From assembly GCF_000717745.1 (NCBI RefSeq), contig NZ_JOBH01000006.1:372001-436000 (forward strand): DNA of 64,000 nt. Reading direction: 5' to 3'. Both the position numbers and the translations under genes were made by a program. The notes under the pieces were generated by a model. That model had not been told where the DNA came from and did not search any database. It was given only the letters and a program-made list of their open reading frames with translations. The first letter of the stretch is position 1. Each line of letters starts with the position of its first letter. Origin of the DNA: Streptomyces violens. GTDB lineage: Bacteria; Actinomycetota; Actinomycetes; Streptomycetales; Streptomycetaceae. This document shows, piece by piece, positions 1-8,090 of the stretch.

Positions 1-66
1 TAGCGGCTTTTTGGGTGTTTTGGGACGCTGGGAGCGGAGAACCGGTCCAGTGGAGGTGTGGAAACC

Positions 67-279
67 ATGCCCGAACCAGGGAGCAAGAAGTTCGACAGGC
101 GACGGGCGCAGCTCCGTCGGGAAGCCGAGGACCAGGGAATCCCGGACAAGCACGCGAACGAGGACGCGAAGGGGCGGCTCGAGGACGATCCGCAGTGGCA
201 GACCCACGGCCCCCGGACGGAGCGTGGGCTCGGCCCGAAGGGGCAGCGCAACGAGCGCGACGACCAGCGGAAGTCCTGA
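67..279 (+). CDS. Small hydrophilic protein, unknown function
   Basis: The product is 70 residues, almost entirely charged and polar (MPEPGSKKFDRRRAQ at the N-terminus), with no signal peptide or membrane segment, so it is probably cytoplasmic and partly disordered. The ATG at 67 is preferred over an in-frame GTG at 58 because the GGAGG at 52-56 lies 10 nt before the ATG but only 1 nt before the GTG. A second small hydrophilic gene follows 43 nt downstream on the same strand. I do not recognise a characterised family; short proteins of this kind are common in Streptomyces. Strong GC third-position bias supports it as a real gene. Confidence 0.7.
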   Translation: MPEPGSKKFDRRRAQLRREAEDQGIPDKHANEDAKGRLEDDPQWQTHGPRTERGLGPKGQRNERDDQRKS

Positions 280-322
280 GCCGGCGGAACCCCTGAGCCG
301 GCGAACTCCTGAGGAGGACGCG

Positions 323-529
323 GTGAGCAAGAGCAAGAACCCGCAGTCGAACGAACTGCGCCGCAGTGGCAAGAGCGCGGCCGTACAGGACGCGGCGGAA
401 GCCAAGGCGGGCTCCGACCGGAAGGTGGGCCCCGGCGGCGCCGAGCACGCACACGGTACCGACAAGGGCCGCAAGGGCGGTGGCCCGGGCGGCGGTGTAC
501 CTGCTGATCAGCGCCCCGACCACCCGTAA
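323..529 (+). CDS. Small basic/glycine-rich hydrophilic protein
   Basis: A 68-residue product starts at a GTG with an excellent GAGGAGG site at 311-317. It begins MSKSKNPQSNELRRSG and ends in a Gly-rich tail (KGRKGGGPGGG). It has no membrane segment or signal peptide and no cysteine. Together with the gene at 67-279 it forms a co-oriented pair of tiny hydrophilic proteins, plausibly stress-related, but no function can be assigned from sequence. Confidence 0.65.
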   Translation: MSKSKNPQSNELRRSGKSAAVQDAAEAKAGSDRKVGPGGAEHAHGTDKGRKGGGPGGGVPADQRPDHP

Positions 530-600
530 GCCCGTCGACCACCCAAAGTCCCGTCCGCTGTCCGCGCCCCGGCCCCTCCAGGCCGGGGCGCGGACGGCTG

Positions 601-1014
601 TCAGCCCAGCCGGGGGATCTCGATCGCGGGGCAGCGGTCCATGACCATGTCGAGTCCGGCGGCGCGGGTGCGCTCGTAGGCCGCCTCGTCGATGACGCCG
701 AGCTGGAACCAGACCGCCTTGGCGCCGATGGCGACGGCCTCGTCGGCGACCTGGCCCGCAAGGGAGCTGTTCACGAAGGTGTCGACGACGTCGACCTCGA
801 AGGGGATGGCGTCGAGGGAGGGGTAGCCCTGCTCCCCGTGCACCGGCTCGGCCTTCGGGTGCACGGGGACGATGCGTTTGCCGAATCGCTGCAGTACTTC
901 CGCGACGCCGTACGCGGCCCGCCGCTGGTTCGAGGACAGGCCGACGATGGCCCAGGTGTCCCCGAGCTCCGTCAGGATCCTGCGAATGGTCGCCGAGTCG
1001 TCATCGCCGTACAT
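601..1014 (-). CDS. CoA-binding domain protein (YccU/CoA_binding_2 type)
   Basis: The 137-residue protein is a single Rossmann-type CoA-binding domain. It shows TWAIVGLSSNQRRAAYGVAEVLQRFGKRIVPVHPK near residues 20-55, then a central VDVVDTFVNS strand and the WFQLGVIDEAAYERTRAAGLDMVMDRCPAIE C-terminal part, typical of the stand-alone family related to the N-terminal domain of succinyl-CoA synthetase. The start is set at the ATG preceded by AGGAGG with a 5-nt spacer; an upstream in-frame ATG has no good site. The specific ligand and role are unknown; members are described as CoA-binding proteins. Confidence 0.85.
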   Translation of the reverse strand: MYGDDDSATIRRILTELGDTWAIVGLSSNQRRAAYGVAEVLQRFGKRIVPVHPKAEPVHGEQGYPSLDAIPFEVDVVDTFVNSSLAGQVADEAVAIGAKAVWFQLGVIDEAAYERTRAAGLDMVMDRCPAIEIPRLG

Positions 1015-1307
1015 GGGTGCCTCCTGGCGGTTGTCGTGCGGTGCCTGCCTCACGGTTGCCCCCCTCATGATTGCCCCTCCTCATGATTGCCCCTCGCTGA
1101 CCAGGGGGTTTTCCGGTCGGGAATGATTCTCCCAGGGCGTTCGTTGAAGAGAGCGGTCGCAGTTTTTGCTTGTGTTTGTGCAGTCGCATGCTCGCAGAGA
1201 AACGATGTTGCGAGCGCGGAGCTTTCCTTCCAGGAGCAGTCGCGTCGTGAGGCGGCCGGGATCTCGCACGGTGCGAGTTCCGACACAGCCCCTGTAAGGA
1301 GCAGCAA

Positions 1308-1508
1308 ATGACTCAGGGAACCGTGAAGTGGTTCAACGCCGAGAAGGGCTTCGGCTTCATCGCCCAGGCCGACGGCCCGGACGTCTTCGTGCACTACTCG
1401 GAGATCGACGGCGCGGGCTTCCGCAGCCTCGATGAGAACCAGCAGGTCGAGTTCGACGTCGTCCAGGGCCCCAAGGGCCCGCAGGCCGTGGATGTCCGCG
1501 CGCTCTGA
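1308..1508 (+). CDS. Cold-shock protein, CspA family
   Basis: The 66-residue protein is a complete CspA-type OB fold that binds single-stranded RNA and DNA. The RNP1 motif KGFGFI (residues 13-18) and RNP2-like VFVHYSEI (near 26-33) are intact, with the opening [18 protein letters not shown]. An AAGGAG lies 8 nt upstream of the ATG. The preceding 290 bp hold no gene and probably form a long leader; within it 1263-1277 can fold into a 7-bp hairpin (CTCGCAC / GTGCGAG) about 30 nt before the start, a layout that fits post-transcriptional control. A strong intrinsic terminator follows directly, so the gene is probably monocistronic. Confidence 0.96.
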   Translation: MTQGTVKWFNAEKGFGFIAQADGPDVFVHYSEIDGAGFRSLDENQQVEFDVVQGPKGPQAVDVRAL

Positions 1509-1533
1509 GCCAGTGATGGCATGAGATGACATG

Positions 1534-1574
1534 ACGAGGTGCCCGTACCGGGAGGTACGGGCACCTCGTTTTTT
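1534..1574 (+). terminator. Intrinsic terminator of the cold-shock gene
   Basis: A perfect 16-bp stem (1534-1549 with 1554-1569, core CGAGGTGCCCGTACC) closes a 4-nt GGGA loop and runs into six T residues (1569-1574). This is an unusually canonical rho-independent terminator for such a GC-rich genome. Confidence 0.93.
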
Positions 1575-1604
1575 ACGGCTCCCGGCTCCCGGCTCCCGGT
1601 TCGT

Positions 1605-1638
1605 GGCCGGAAAGCGCCTTACGGACAGCTTTCCGGCC
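1605..1638. repeat. Inverted repeat upstream of tetR
   Basis: GGCCGGAAAGC (1605-1615) and GCTTTCCGGCC (1628-1638) are perfect 11-bp arms separated by 12 nt. There is no T tract, so it may be a regulator site or a secondary stem rather than a terminator. It lies 40 nt upstream of the TetR start codon. Confidence 0.5.
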
Positions 1639-1656
1639 GCTCTACGTTGACCTCGT

Positions 1657-1677
1657 GACCAGATTTCGAAATTGGTC
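1657..1677. promoter_or_regulatory. Probable TetR operator abutting the tetR start codon
   Basis: GACCA, one base, the 10-bp palindrome ATTTCGAAAT, then TGGTC form a near-symmetric 21-bp site that ends exactly one base before the ATG at 1678. The A/T-rich core stands out in this GC-rich DNA. The position suggests autoregulation, and possibly leaderless or very short-leader transcription of the tetR gene, since no Shine-Dalgarno site is visible. Confidence 0.55.
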
Positions 1678-2460
1678 ATGGAGTCAGACGGCCAGGACGA
1701 GCAGCATGGGGGCGGCGAACACGTGGAGCGTGGCGAGCGGATTCTGGAGGCGGCGGGGGAGCTGCTGGTCGCATGGGGGTACCGGCGCGTCACCATCGAC
1801 GAGATCGCCCGCCGCGCCCAGGTAGGCAAGGGCACGGTCTATCTGCACTGGAAGACCAAGGACGCGCTCTTCCTCGCCGTCGTCCTGCGGTCCAAACTCC
1901 GCAGCCACCGCTCCCAGCTGGCCCGTATGCGGACCGACCCGCTGGAGGTCCTGCCGAGCCGCATGATGAGCGGGTTGTACCAGGACTTCCTGGCGGACCC
2001 CGTACTGCGCGCCTTCTACAACGACGACGCCGACATCCTCGGCCGGTTCAACGACATCGCCAAGAAGGAGCTCGCCGAACTCACGTCGTACGGAGATCAG
2101 GTGGTGCGCCGCTGGCTCGAAGTGCTGCGCGAACACGGGCTCATACGGCTGGACATGGACGTCGTGCAGCAGCAGTACGCGCTGCTGGCCACGGCCTCCG
2201 GTTTCTTCCTGACCGAAGCGCTGCTCCAGGACCGTGCCCCGCACGCCGCGGAGGAACGGGCCCGCATCCTCGCCCACACCCTGCGGAGCGCGCTGGAGAC
2301 CTCAGCCGACCCCGCCACCAGTACTGGTACCGCCAGTACTGGTACCGCCGCCGTCCGTACCCGCGCGGCCGCGGAAGCCGCCGCGTTGGAGATCATCCCG
2401 CTCTACGAGCGCCTCGAAGAGCTCAGCGAGCAGGAAATGCGGCGGCAATTGCGTCATTGA
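1678..2460 (+). CDS. TetR/AcrR family transcriptional regulator
   Basis: A 260-residue DNA-binding repressor. The N-terminal TetR helix-turn-helix reads ILEAAGELLVAWGYRRVTIDEIARRAQVGKGTVYLHWKTKDALF (about residues 22-65), followed by a helical ligand-binding domain. The C-terminal region (about 205-230) has a low-complexity Ala/Thr stretch encoded by a tandem 15-bp DNA repeat. It lies 35 bp upstream of a cytochrome P450 on the same strand, so it probably controls that gene and itself. The P450 substrate or inducer cannot be read from sequence. Confidence 0.88.
   Translation: MESDGQDEQHGGGEHVERGERILEAAGELLVAWGYRRVTIDEIARRAQVGKGTVYLHWKTKDALFLAVVLRSKLRSHRSQLARMRTDPLEVLPSRMMSGLYQDFLADPVLRAFYNDDADILGRFNDIAKKELAELTSYGDQVVRRWLEVLREHGLIRLDMDVVQQQYALLATASGFFLTEALLQDRAPHAAEERARILAHTLRSALETSADPATSTGTASTGTAAVRTRAAAEAAALEIIPLYERLEELSEQEMRRQLRH
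2318..2347. repeat. Tandem 15-bp palindromic repeat inside tetR
   Basis: Two exact copies of CCAGTACTGGTACCG (2318-2332, 2333-2347) lie end to end. Each contains the palindromes CCAGTACTGG and GGTACC. They encode a Thr/Gly/Ala/Ser linker near the C-terminus of the TetR protein, and look like a recent in-frame duplication. Confidence 0.8.
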
Positions 2461-2495
2461 CGTGACCGACCCCCCACGACCTGGAGGAACGCACG

Positions 2496-3791
2496 ATGAC
2501 CGAAGCACCCGCCACCCAGACCTCCCCGATAACCGCTAACGTCGGCAAGCACCCCGGCGAGCCGAACGTCGCCGACCCGGCGCTCCTCGCCGACCCGTTC
2601 GCCGGCTACGGCGCGCTCCGTGAGCAGGGGCCCGTCGTCCGCGGCCGGTTCGTGGACGACTCGCCCGTGTGGTTCGTGACCCGCTTCGACGAGGTACGGG
2701 AAGTCCTGCGGGACCAGCGGTTCGTGAACAACCCGGCGGTGGTGTCGGCGGACGGCACGCGCGAAGACCCGCTGGCCAGGCTGCTGGACATGCTCGGCAT
2801 GCCCGAGCACCTGCACGTCTACATGCGCGGCTCCATCCTGAACAACGACGCCCCCGACCACACCCGGCTCCGTCGCCTGGTGTCGCGGGCGTTCACGGCG
2901 CGCAAGATCACGAATCTGCGGCCGCGGGTCGAGGAGATAGCCGACGACCTGCTGAACCGCCTCCCCGAGCACGCCGAGGACGGCGTCGTCGACCTGCTCG
3001 AGCACTTCGCGTACCCGTTGCCGATCACCGTCATCTGCGAGCTGGTCGGCATCGAGGAGGAGGACCGCCCGCAGTGGCGGACCTGGGGCGCCGACCTCAT
3101 CACGATGGACCCGGAGCGGGTGGGGAGGGTGTTCCCCGCCATGATCGAGCACATACATGCGCTGGTGAGCGAGCGGCGCGGCGCGCTCACCGACGACCTC
3201 ATCAGCGAGCTGATCCGGGCCCATGACGACGACGGCGGCCGGCTCAGCGACGTCGAGATGGTCACCATGATCCTCACCCTGGTGCTGGCCGGGCACGAGA
3301 CCACCGCGCACCTCATCACCAACGGCACGGCCGCGCTGCTCACCCACCCCGACCAGCTCGATCTGCTCCGGTCGGACCCGGCGCTGCTCCCGTCCGCCGT
3401 CCACGAGCTGCTGCGCTGGGCCGGGCCGGTGCACATGACCCAGCTGCGGTACGCCGCCGAGGACGCGGAGATCGGCGGCACCTTGATCCGTAAGGGGGAG
3501 GCCGTGCAGCTGCTCCTGGTCGCCGCCAACCGCGATCCCCGCCACTACGCCGACCCCGAACGGCTCGACCTGACCCGCCAGCCGACGGGGCGCGGCGAGG
3601 ACCACGTCGGCTTCGGCCACGGCATGCACTACTGCCTGGGTGCCTCGCTCGCCCGCCAGGAGGGCGAGGTCGCGTTCGGCCGGCTGCTCGCCCGGTATCC
3701 CGGTCTCTCCCTCGCCGTCGACCCCGCTGACCTGCAGCGGGCGGCGGTACCGGGGAGCTGGCGGCTGACCGCCCTGCCGGTTCGCCTGTAG
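2496..3791 (+). CDS. Cytochrome P450 monooxygenase
   Basis: The 431-residue soluble P450 has the full set of family marks: the I-helix oxygen-activating motif AGHETT (residues 265-270), an ExxR-containing K helix near HELLRWAGPVHM, and the heme loop GFGHGMHYCLGASLARQE with the cysteine ligand at Cys380. Length matches bacterial class I P450s. The ATG has GGAGG just upstream, and the gene follows the TetR regulator by 35 bp, probably as one unit. No ferredoxin or reductase gene is adjacent, so electrons presumably come from elsewhere. Substrate is unknown. Confidence 0.95.
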   Translation: MTEAPATQTSPITANVGKHPGEPNVADPALLADPFAGYGALREQGPVVRGRFVDDSPVWFVTRFDEVREVLRDQRFVNNPAVVSADGTREDPLARLLDMLGMPEHLHVYMRGSILNNDAPDHTRLRRLVSRAFTARKITNLRPRVEEIADDLLNRLPEHAEDGVVDLLEHFAYPLPITVICELVGIEEEDRPQWRTWGADLITMDPERVGRVFPAMIEHIHALVSERRGALTDDLISELIRAHDDDGGRLSDVEMVTMILTLVLAGHETTAHLITNGTAALLTHPDQLDLLRSDPALLPSAVHELLRWAGPVHMTQLRYAAEDAEIGGTLIRKGEAVQLLLVAANRDPRHYADPERLDLTRQPTGRGEDHVGFGHGMHYCLGASLARQEGEVAFGRLLARYPGLSLAVDPADLQRAAVPGSWRLTALPVRL

Positions 3792-3848
3792 GGCCCGTGC
3801 CGTCCGTCCGCCTGCAGGAGGGCCCGTGGCGCCCATTAGGGTGGCGTG

Positions 3849-4475
3849 ATGCAGGAGCAGTACGTCACCCTCGCCGCCGAAGGCGTCCACGAGATCGAGA
3901 TCAACAAGTCTCGCTTCATCTGCGCGCTCGCGCCGGTGGCGACCGAGGCCGAGGCGCAGGAGTTCATCGCCCGCATCCGCAAGGAGCACCCCACCGCCCG
4001 GCACAACTGCTTCGCGTACGTCATCGGCGCCGACGGCGGCGTCCAGAAGGCGAGCGACGACGGTGAGCCGGGCGGCACGGCGGGCGTCCCCATGCTCCAG
4101 ATGCTCGTGCGGCGCGAGATGCGGTACGTCGTCGCCGTCGTCACCCGCTACTTCGGCGGCATCAAGCTCGGCGCCGGCGGGCTGATCAGGGCGTACGGCG
4201 GGGTGGTCGGGGAGGCCCTGGACGCGCTGGGCACGGTCACCCGCCGCCGGTTCCGGCTGGTCACGGTTACCGTCGACCACCAGCGGGCCGGCAAGGTCGA
4301 GAACGACCTGCGGGCCACCGGGCGCGACGTCCGGGACGTCCGCTACGCCGAGGCCGTCACGATCGAGATCGGCCTCCCGGAGAGCGAGCTGCCCGCCTTC
4401 CGCGCCTGGCTCGCCGACGCCACGGCCGGGACCGCCACGCTGGAGCTGGGCGGCGAGGCGTACGGCGAGGGCTAG
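3849..4475 (+). CDS. YigZ/IMPACT family protein
   Basis: A 208-residue protein of the widely conserved YigZ (UPF0029/IMPACT) family. The N-terminal domain carries INKSRFICALAPVATEAEAQEFIARIRKEHPTARHNCFAYVIG and SDDGEPGGTAGVPMLQ, followed by VVTRYFGGIKLGAGGLIRAYGG, all family hallmarks; a smaller C-terminal DUF1949-like domain follows. An in-frame GTG at 3846 is an alternative start. The family is linked to translation regulation in eukaryotes, and its bacterial role is unclear. A short hairpin overlaps the stop codon (4470-4488). Confidence 0.92.
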   Translation: MQEQYVTLAAEGVHEIEINKSRFICALAPVATEAEAQEFIARIRKEHPTARHNCFAYVIGADGGVQKASDDGEPGGTAGVPMLQMLVRREMRYVVAVVTRYFGGIKLGAGGLIRAYGGVVGEALDALGTVTRRRFRLVTVTVDHQRAGKVENDLRATGRDVRDVRYAEAVTIEIGLPESELPAFRAWLADATAGTATLELGGEAYGEG

Positions 4476-4573
4476 AACGCCTCTAGCCGGAGAGCGGTGC
4501 CCGGCGGCTGTCCTGATTGAGCCCTGCGGTGCGGGGTAACCGGTCACGGCACACCTTTTAGTGAGGAGGTGCG

Positions 4574-4786
4574 ATGACCAGCACCGCTGCACCGAAAACC
4601 GACGGGTACGGGCCCGCGCCCGGGTCCGCTCCGCGCGACCCGGAACCCGTACCGCGCGACCCCGAACCGCCCGAGCAGACCCCCGACGAGCCGGCGCCCG
4701 CCCCCGGGCCGGGCGCGCCCGACGCGCCTCCGGACGAGCAGCCGGAGACCCCGCCCGGCGCCCCCGCGCCGGAGCCGCCGGACTGA
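4574..4786 (+). CDS. Small Pro/Glu/Asp-rich protein
   Basis: The 70-residue product is a low-complexity, proline-rich acidic chain with repeated PRDPEP and PAPGPG units and no hydrophobic core, and is almost certainly disordered. AGGAGG sits 5 nt before the ATG. Its TGA stop overlaps the ATG of the next gene (TGATG), so the two are translationally coupled. The sequence itself reveals no function; coupling suggests a partner role for the membrane protein that follows. Confidence 0.6.
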   Translation: MTSTAAPKTDGYGPAPGSAPRDPEPVPRDPEPPEQTPDEPAPAPGPGAPDAPPDEQPETPPGAPAPEPPD

Positions 4787-5292
4787 TGACCGAGGGTGGT
4801 GGGCCGGACGGCGTGGCCAGAGGCCGGCGCGAGACCCCCGAGGAGCGGGCGGACCGGCGATGGGCCGAGCTGCTCCAGGAACTGCGTGTCGCGCAGACGG
4901 GCGTACAGATCCTCTTCGGCTTCCTGCTCACGGTCGTCTTCCAGCCCGGCTTCGCGCGCCTGGACGACATCGGCCGGGACATCTACATCGTCACGGTCGT
5001 GCTCGGCGCCGCGACGACCGGTTCCCTCATCGGCCCGGTGTCACTGCACCGGCTGGTGACCGGGCACCGCCTCAAGCCGCAGACCGTGACGTGGGCCTCC
5101 CGCCTCACCGTGCTCGGGCTGGTGCTGCTGCTGTGCACGATGGTGTCGGCCATGCTGCTCATCCTGCGGGTCGCGCTGCATGGCACCGGTGCGTTGTGGC
5201 TGGTGGGCGGCGTGTTCGTGTGGTTCATCCTGTGCTGGTTCGTGCTGCCGGTGTGCGCGCTGTGCGGCTCCCGGCGCAACGGCGACCGCTGA
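4786..5292 (+). CDS. Small integral membrane protein, DUF6328-like
   Basis: The 168-residue protein has a charged N-terminal region (about 1-40, ETPEERADRRWAELLQELRVAQTGVQILFGFLL) followed by four predicted membrane segments (about 40-60, 65-85, 105-130, 135-160). The RVAQTGVQILFGFLLTVVF element and the HRLVTGHRLK loop match the actinobacterial DUF6328 membrane family as I remember it. The start codon overlaps the stop of the Pro-rich gene by one base. Function is unknown. Confidence 0.75.
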   Translation: MTEGGGPDGVARGRRETPEERADRRWAELLQELRVAQTGVQILFGFLLTVVFQPGFARLDDIGRDIYIVTVVLGAATTGSLIGPVSLHRLVTGHRLKPQTVTWASRLTVLGLVLLLCTMVSAMLLILRVALHGTGALWLVGGVFVWFILCWFVLPVCALCGSRRNGDR

Positions 5293-5665
5293 GCGCGGTC
5301 CCGCGCGGCTGCACCTCCAACGCCGTGACCGTACCGGTCGGTTCGTACGGCGCCGCGTGCCCATGCGTACTCGACCCAGACCGCCGCGTCGACGAAGCCC
5401 GGACACCGCGTGGCCTGCCACTTTCCGTTCGCAGGCGTAGCCTCGGGAGTGCCGGTGCGCTGAGCGGCCGCGCACGGGATCCGTCCCGCGGTCCGTACTT
5501 CCGGCGGTTTCGGACGGGAGGTACCGGGGTGTCGTCCACGCGTGTTCCCGGCCCACGGATGACACTGTGGGGCGAACGGATCAGGCCGGGCCCGGGCCCC
5601 GTGCGCCGCGGAGCGGGAGGCCGGTGCGGGGCAGCCCGGCCGGAGCGAAAGGAGTGACGTCCAGC
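5293..5665. other. Gene-free spacer
   Basis: This 373-bp stretch holds no reading frame with convincing codon bias and no clear promoter or terminator. Reading frames passing through it on both strands are shadows. Confidence 0.6.
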
Positions 5666-6442
5666 ATGGCGTCGACCGAACCTGTGCCAGGAGTTCCGTG
5701 CTGGGTCAGCCTGAGCGCGCGCGACCTGAAGGGGGCCGAGGAGTTCTACGGCGCGGTACTGGGCTGGACCTTCCGGCCCGGGGCGCTGGGCGAGGAGTTC
5801 TCCGTCGCCTTCATGGACGGCAACCCGGTCGCGGGCCTGGGCGAGCTCGCGGGCGCCCTGCACGTCGCCGTCGCCTGGACCCCCTATTTCGCCGTCGCGA
5901 ACGCGAACGACTGCGCCGCCCGGATCAGGGAGCGCGGCGGCACGGTCGCCGTCGGCCCCCGGTCCTTCGGGCCCGGCCGCGCCGCGATCTCCGCCGACCG
6001 GGACGGTGCCACCTTCGGGATCTGGGAGGGGCGCGTCCCCGCCGGCTGGTCCGTCGGCCAGGGCAGCGCGCCGGCCTGGCTGGAGCTGCGGACGCGGGAC
6101 GCGTTCGACGCCGCCATCTTCTACGCCGAGGTCCTGCAGTGGGCGGCCGAGGAGGGCAAGGGCTGCGACGTGGCGTACGAGCAGGAGCGCGTGATCGTGC
6201 GCGAAGGCGACCACACGGTGGCCGAGCTGCGCGGGGGAGCGATCGAGTCGGCGCCCGACCCGCACGTCCGGCCCCGCTGGCACGTGCACTTCTGCGTACC
6301 GGACGTGAAGGCGGCCGCCGAGGCCGCCACCGAGACCGGGGGCGCGGTCGTCTCCCCGCCGGTGGAGACCGAGGGCGGCGGCCACCGCTCCACCCTCCGC
6401 GACCCGGAGGGCGGGCTCTTCACGGTCACGGAAGGCATCTGA
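5666..6442 (+). CDS. Two-domain VOC (glyoxalase/bleomycin resistance-like) protein
   Basis: The 258-residue protein contains two tandem vicinal oxygen chelate domains. The first begins VPCWVSLSARDLKGAEEFYGAVLGWTF (about residues 7-35) and the second APAWLELRTRDAFDAAIFYAEVLQW (about 133-160), each ending in a typical DPEG or RDG-containing strand. VOC proteins bind divalent metals or small ligands and include glyoxalases, dioxygenases and drug-binding proteins. This subtype is common in Streptomyces and has no assigned substrate. GGAG lies about 11 nt before the ATG. Confidence 0.88.
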   Translation: MASTEPVPGVPCWVSLSARDLKGAEEFYGAVLGWTFRPGALGEEFSVAFMDGNPVAGLGELAGALHVAVAWTPYFAVANANDCAARIRERGGTVAVGPRSFGPGRAAISADRDGATFGIWEGRVPAGWSVGQGSAPAWLELRTRDAFDAAIFYAEVLQWAAEEGKGCDVAYEQERVIVREGDHTVAELRGGAIESAPDPHVRPRWHVHFCVPDVKAAAEAATETGGAVVSPPVETEGGGHRSTLRDPEGGLFTVTEGI

Positions 6443-6480
6443 GGACGCACGCGAGCGCGTTCACGGATGCACCCACACGT

Positions 6481-7962
6481 TTACGGGTGCGTCTCCTCCA
6501 GCAGTACCCGGACCGTGCCGAGCGTGGTGTCCCTGGCGTCCGGCAGGTTCATGCCCGCCTCGATGCCGGTCCGCAGGTAGTGCAGTACGGGCGCGGTGAG
6601 CCGTTCGCCGGGCAGCGCCGCGGGGATGCCCGGCGGGTACGGGGTCAGCATCTCCGCCGCGATCCGCCCGGCCGCCCTGGCCACCGGCACGTCCTCCGTC
6701 GCCCCGAAGAACCCGTCCCGCGGCAGGCACGCCTGCTCCAGCCGCAGCGTGGCCGGCGGCGGGATCTCGATCTCCGGCGCCGGGCGCAGCTCCGGCGCCG
6801 CCCGGCTGAGATCCTGCAGCGCGGCAAGCAGCCGGTCGGCGGTGGAGCGGTCGTCGGCGTGCGTGATCTGTGTGCTGATCCGGCGGTGGTCGGAGAGGTG
6901 GGCGTCGATGCCACGGTGCGCGCGCAGCCAGTCGGCGCAGCAGTACCCCGTCGTGCCCAGCTCGCTGACGTCGATCACCACGGGCAGCGGGTCGAAGTCG
7001 TGCCCGAGCCCGGGCCCGCAGAAGTCGGCACGGTCGTTGACGTGCAGCCCGTCGATCTTCTCGATCCCGGTCCGGACCTCCGCCGCCAGCTCCAGCGCGT
7101 GGCCGAGCAGCTCCTCGCCGTGCAGCATCATCTGCCGCCGCCAGCCGTCCATGCCCGCGTACAGCAGTACCGAGGGACTGGTCGTGCCGAGCAGGTCGGC
7201 GCGGGACTTCAGCAGCGCCGGGTCGATCAGGTCGCCGCCCAGATGGAACACCGAACCCTGCTCCAGACCGCTGCCCATCTTGTGGATGCTGGTCACGCAG
7301 ACATCGGCGCCCGCGTCCATGGCCCAGGACGGCAGATCGGGATGGAAGGGCAGATGCGCGCCCCACGCCTCGTCCACGATCAGCGGCCGGCCGCGGCGGT
7401 GGCAGACCTCGGCGATGGCCGCGATGTCGGCGCAGCTTCCGTACGGTGTGGGGCTGGTGACCAGCGCGCCGCGGGCGTCCGGGCAGGCGTCGAAGGCGGC
7501 TTCGTACGCCTCGGCCGAGGGCGCGTGCGCCAGGTGCCGCTCCGCGTCCCACTGCGGTTCCACCCAGACCGGGTTGACGCCCGAGAGGATGAGGCCGGAC
7601 ACCACGGACTTGTGCGCGTCCCGGCCGATCAGCAGCTTCTCGTGCGGCCCCGCGACGGCCAGCATCGCCGCCTTGACGGACAGCGAACTGCCGCAGGTGG
7701 AGAAGAAGGTGTGCGACGCGTGTACGGCCTCGGCCATCAGGTTCTCGGCGCGCTCCAGCACCCGGCCCGACGTCCGCCGGTCGTCCAGGCCCCCGCTGGC
7801 CAGCACGTCGTCGCGGAAGACGGCGTCGCCCAGCACCTCGCGGACCCGGGGGTCGGCGCCGCGGGCCTGCTTGTGTCCGGGCGGCGTGAAGGAGAGCCGC
7901 CCGAGCTCGCGGTAGTCGGCGAGCGCTTCGAGAACCGGGGCCTGCGTGTGATCCTGTGCCAT
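6481..7962 (-). CDS. Orn/Lys/Arg decarboxylase-family PLP enzyme
   Basis: The 493-residue fold-type I PLP enzyme carries the family opening FTPPGHKQARG (near residue 25), a cofactor-binding aspartate in IVDEAWGAHLPFHP (Asp197), and the Schiff-base lysine in TSIHKMGSGLEQGS (Lys228). A C-terminal domain with YPPGIPAALPGE, typical of the family, is present. It probably acts on a basic amino acid, giving a polyamine, but it is shorter than the 700-residue inducible enterobacterial enzymes and matches the compact Gram-positive type. It is convergent with the VOC gene. Confidence 0.85.
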   Translation of the reverse strand: MAQDHTQAPVLEALADYRELGRLSFTPPGHKQARGADPRVREVLGDAVFRDDVLASGGLDDRRTSGRVLERAENLMAEAVHASHTFFSTCGSSLSVKAAMLAVAGPHEKLLIGRDAHKSVVSGLILSGVNPVWVEPQWDAERHLAHAPSAEAYEAAFDACPDARGALVTSPTPYGSCADIAAIAEVCHRRGRPLIVDEAWGAHLPFHPDLPSWAMDAGADVCVTSIHKMGSGLEQGSVFHLGGDLIDPALLKSRADLLGTTSPSVLLYAGMDGWRRQMMLHGEELLGHALELAAEVRTGIEKIDGLHVNDRADFCGPGLGHDFDPLPVVIDVSELGTTGYCCADWLRAHRGIDAHLSDHRRISTQITHADDRSTADRLLAALQDLSRAAPELRPAPEIEIPPPATLRLEQACLPRDGFFGATEDVPVARAAGRIAAEMLTPYPPGIPAALPGERLTAPVLHYLRTGIEAGMNLPDARDTTLGTVRVLLEETHP

Positions 7963-8090
7963 GTACCCACGGCTTCCCGCGGGCGGGTGACGTCAATCCG
8001 GGCATATGCCCTGAGCGGTAACGAGACAGGCTCCCCCGAACGCGCTTGAACGTAAGCCCGGCGGGCGGTGGAGCGACGCATACTGGCGGC

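Noticed and set aside
3792..3848. GGGCCCGTG direct repeats after the P450 gene as a regulatory site
   Set aside because: Short GC-rich repeats of this length are common in this DNA, and they have no symmetry or promoter context.
2454..4982. 842-residue minus-strand frame opposite P450 and yigZ
   Set aside because: Antisense shadow spanning several clear plus-strand genes and their spacers.
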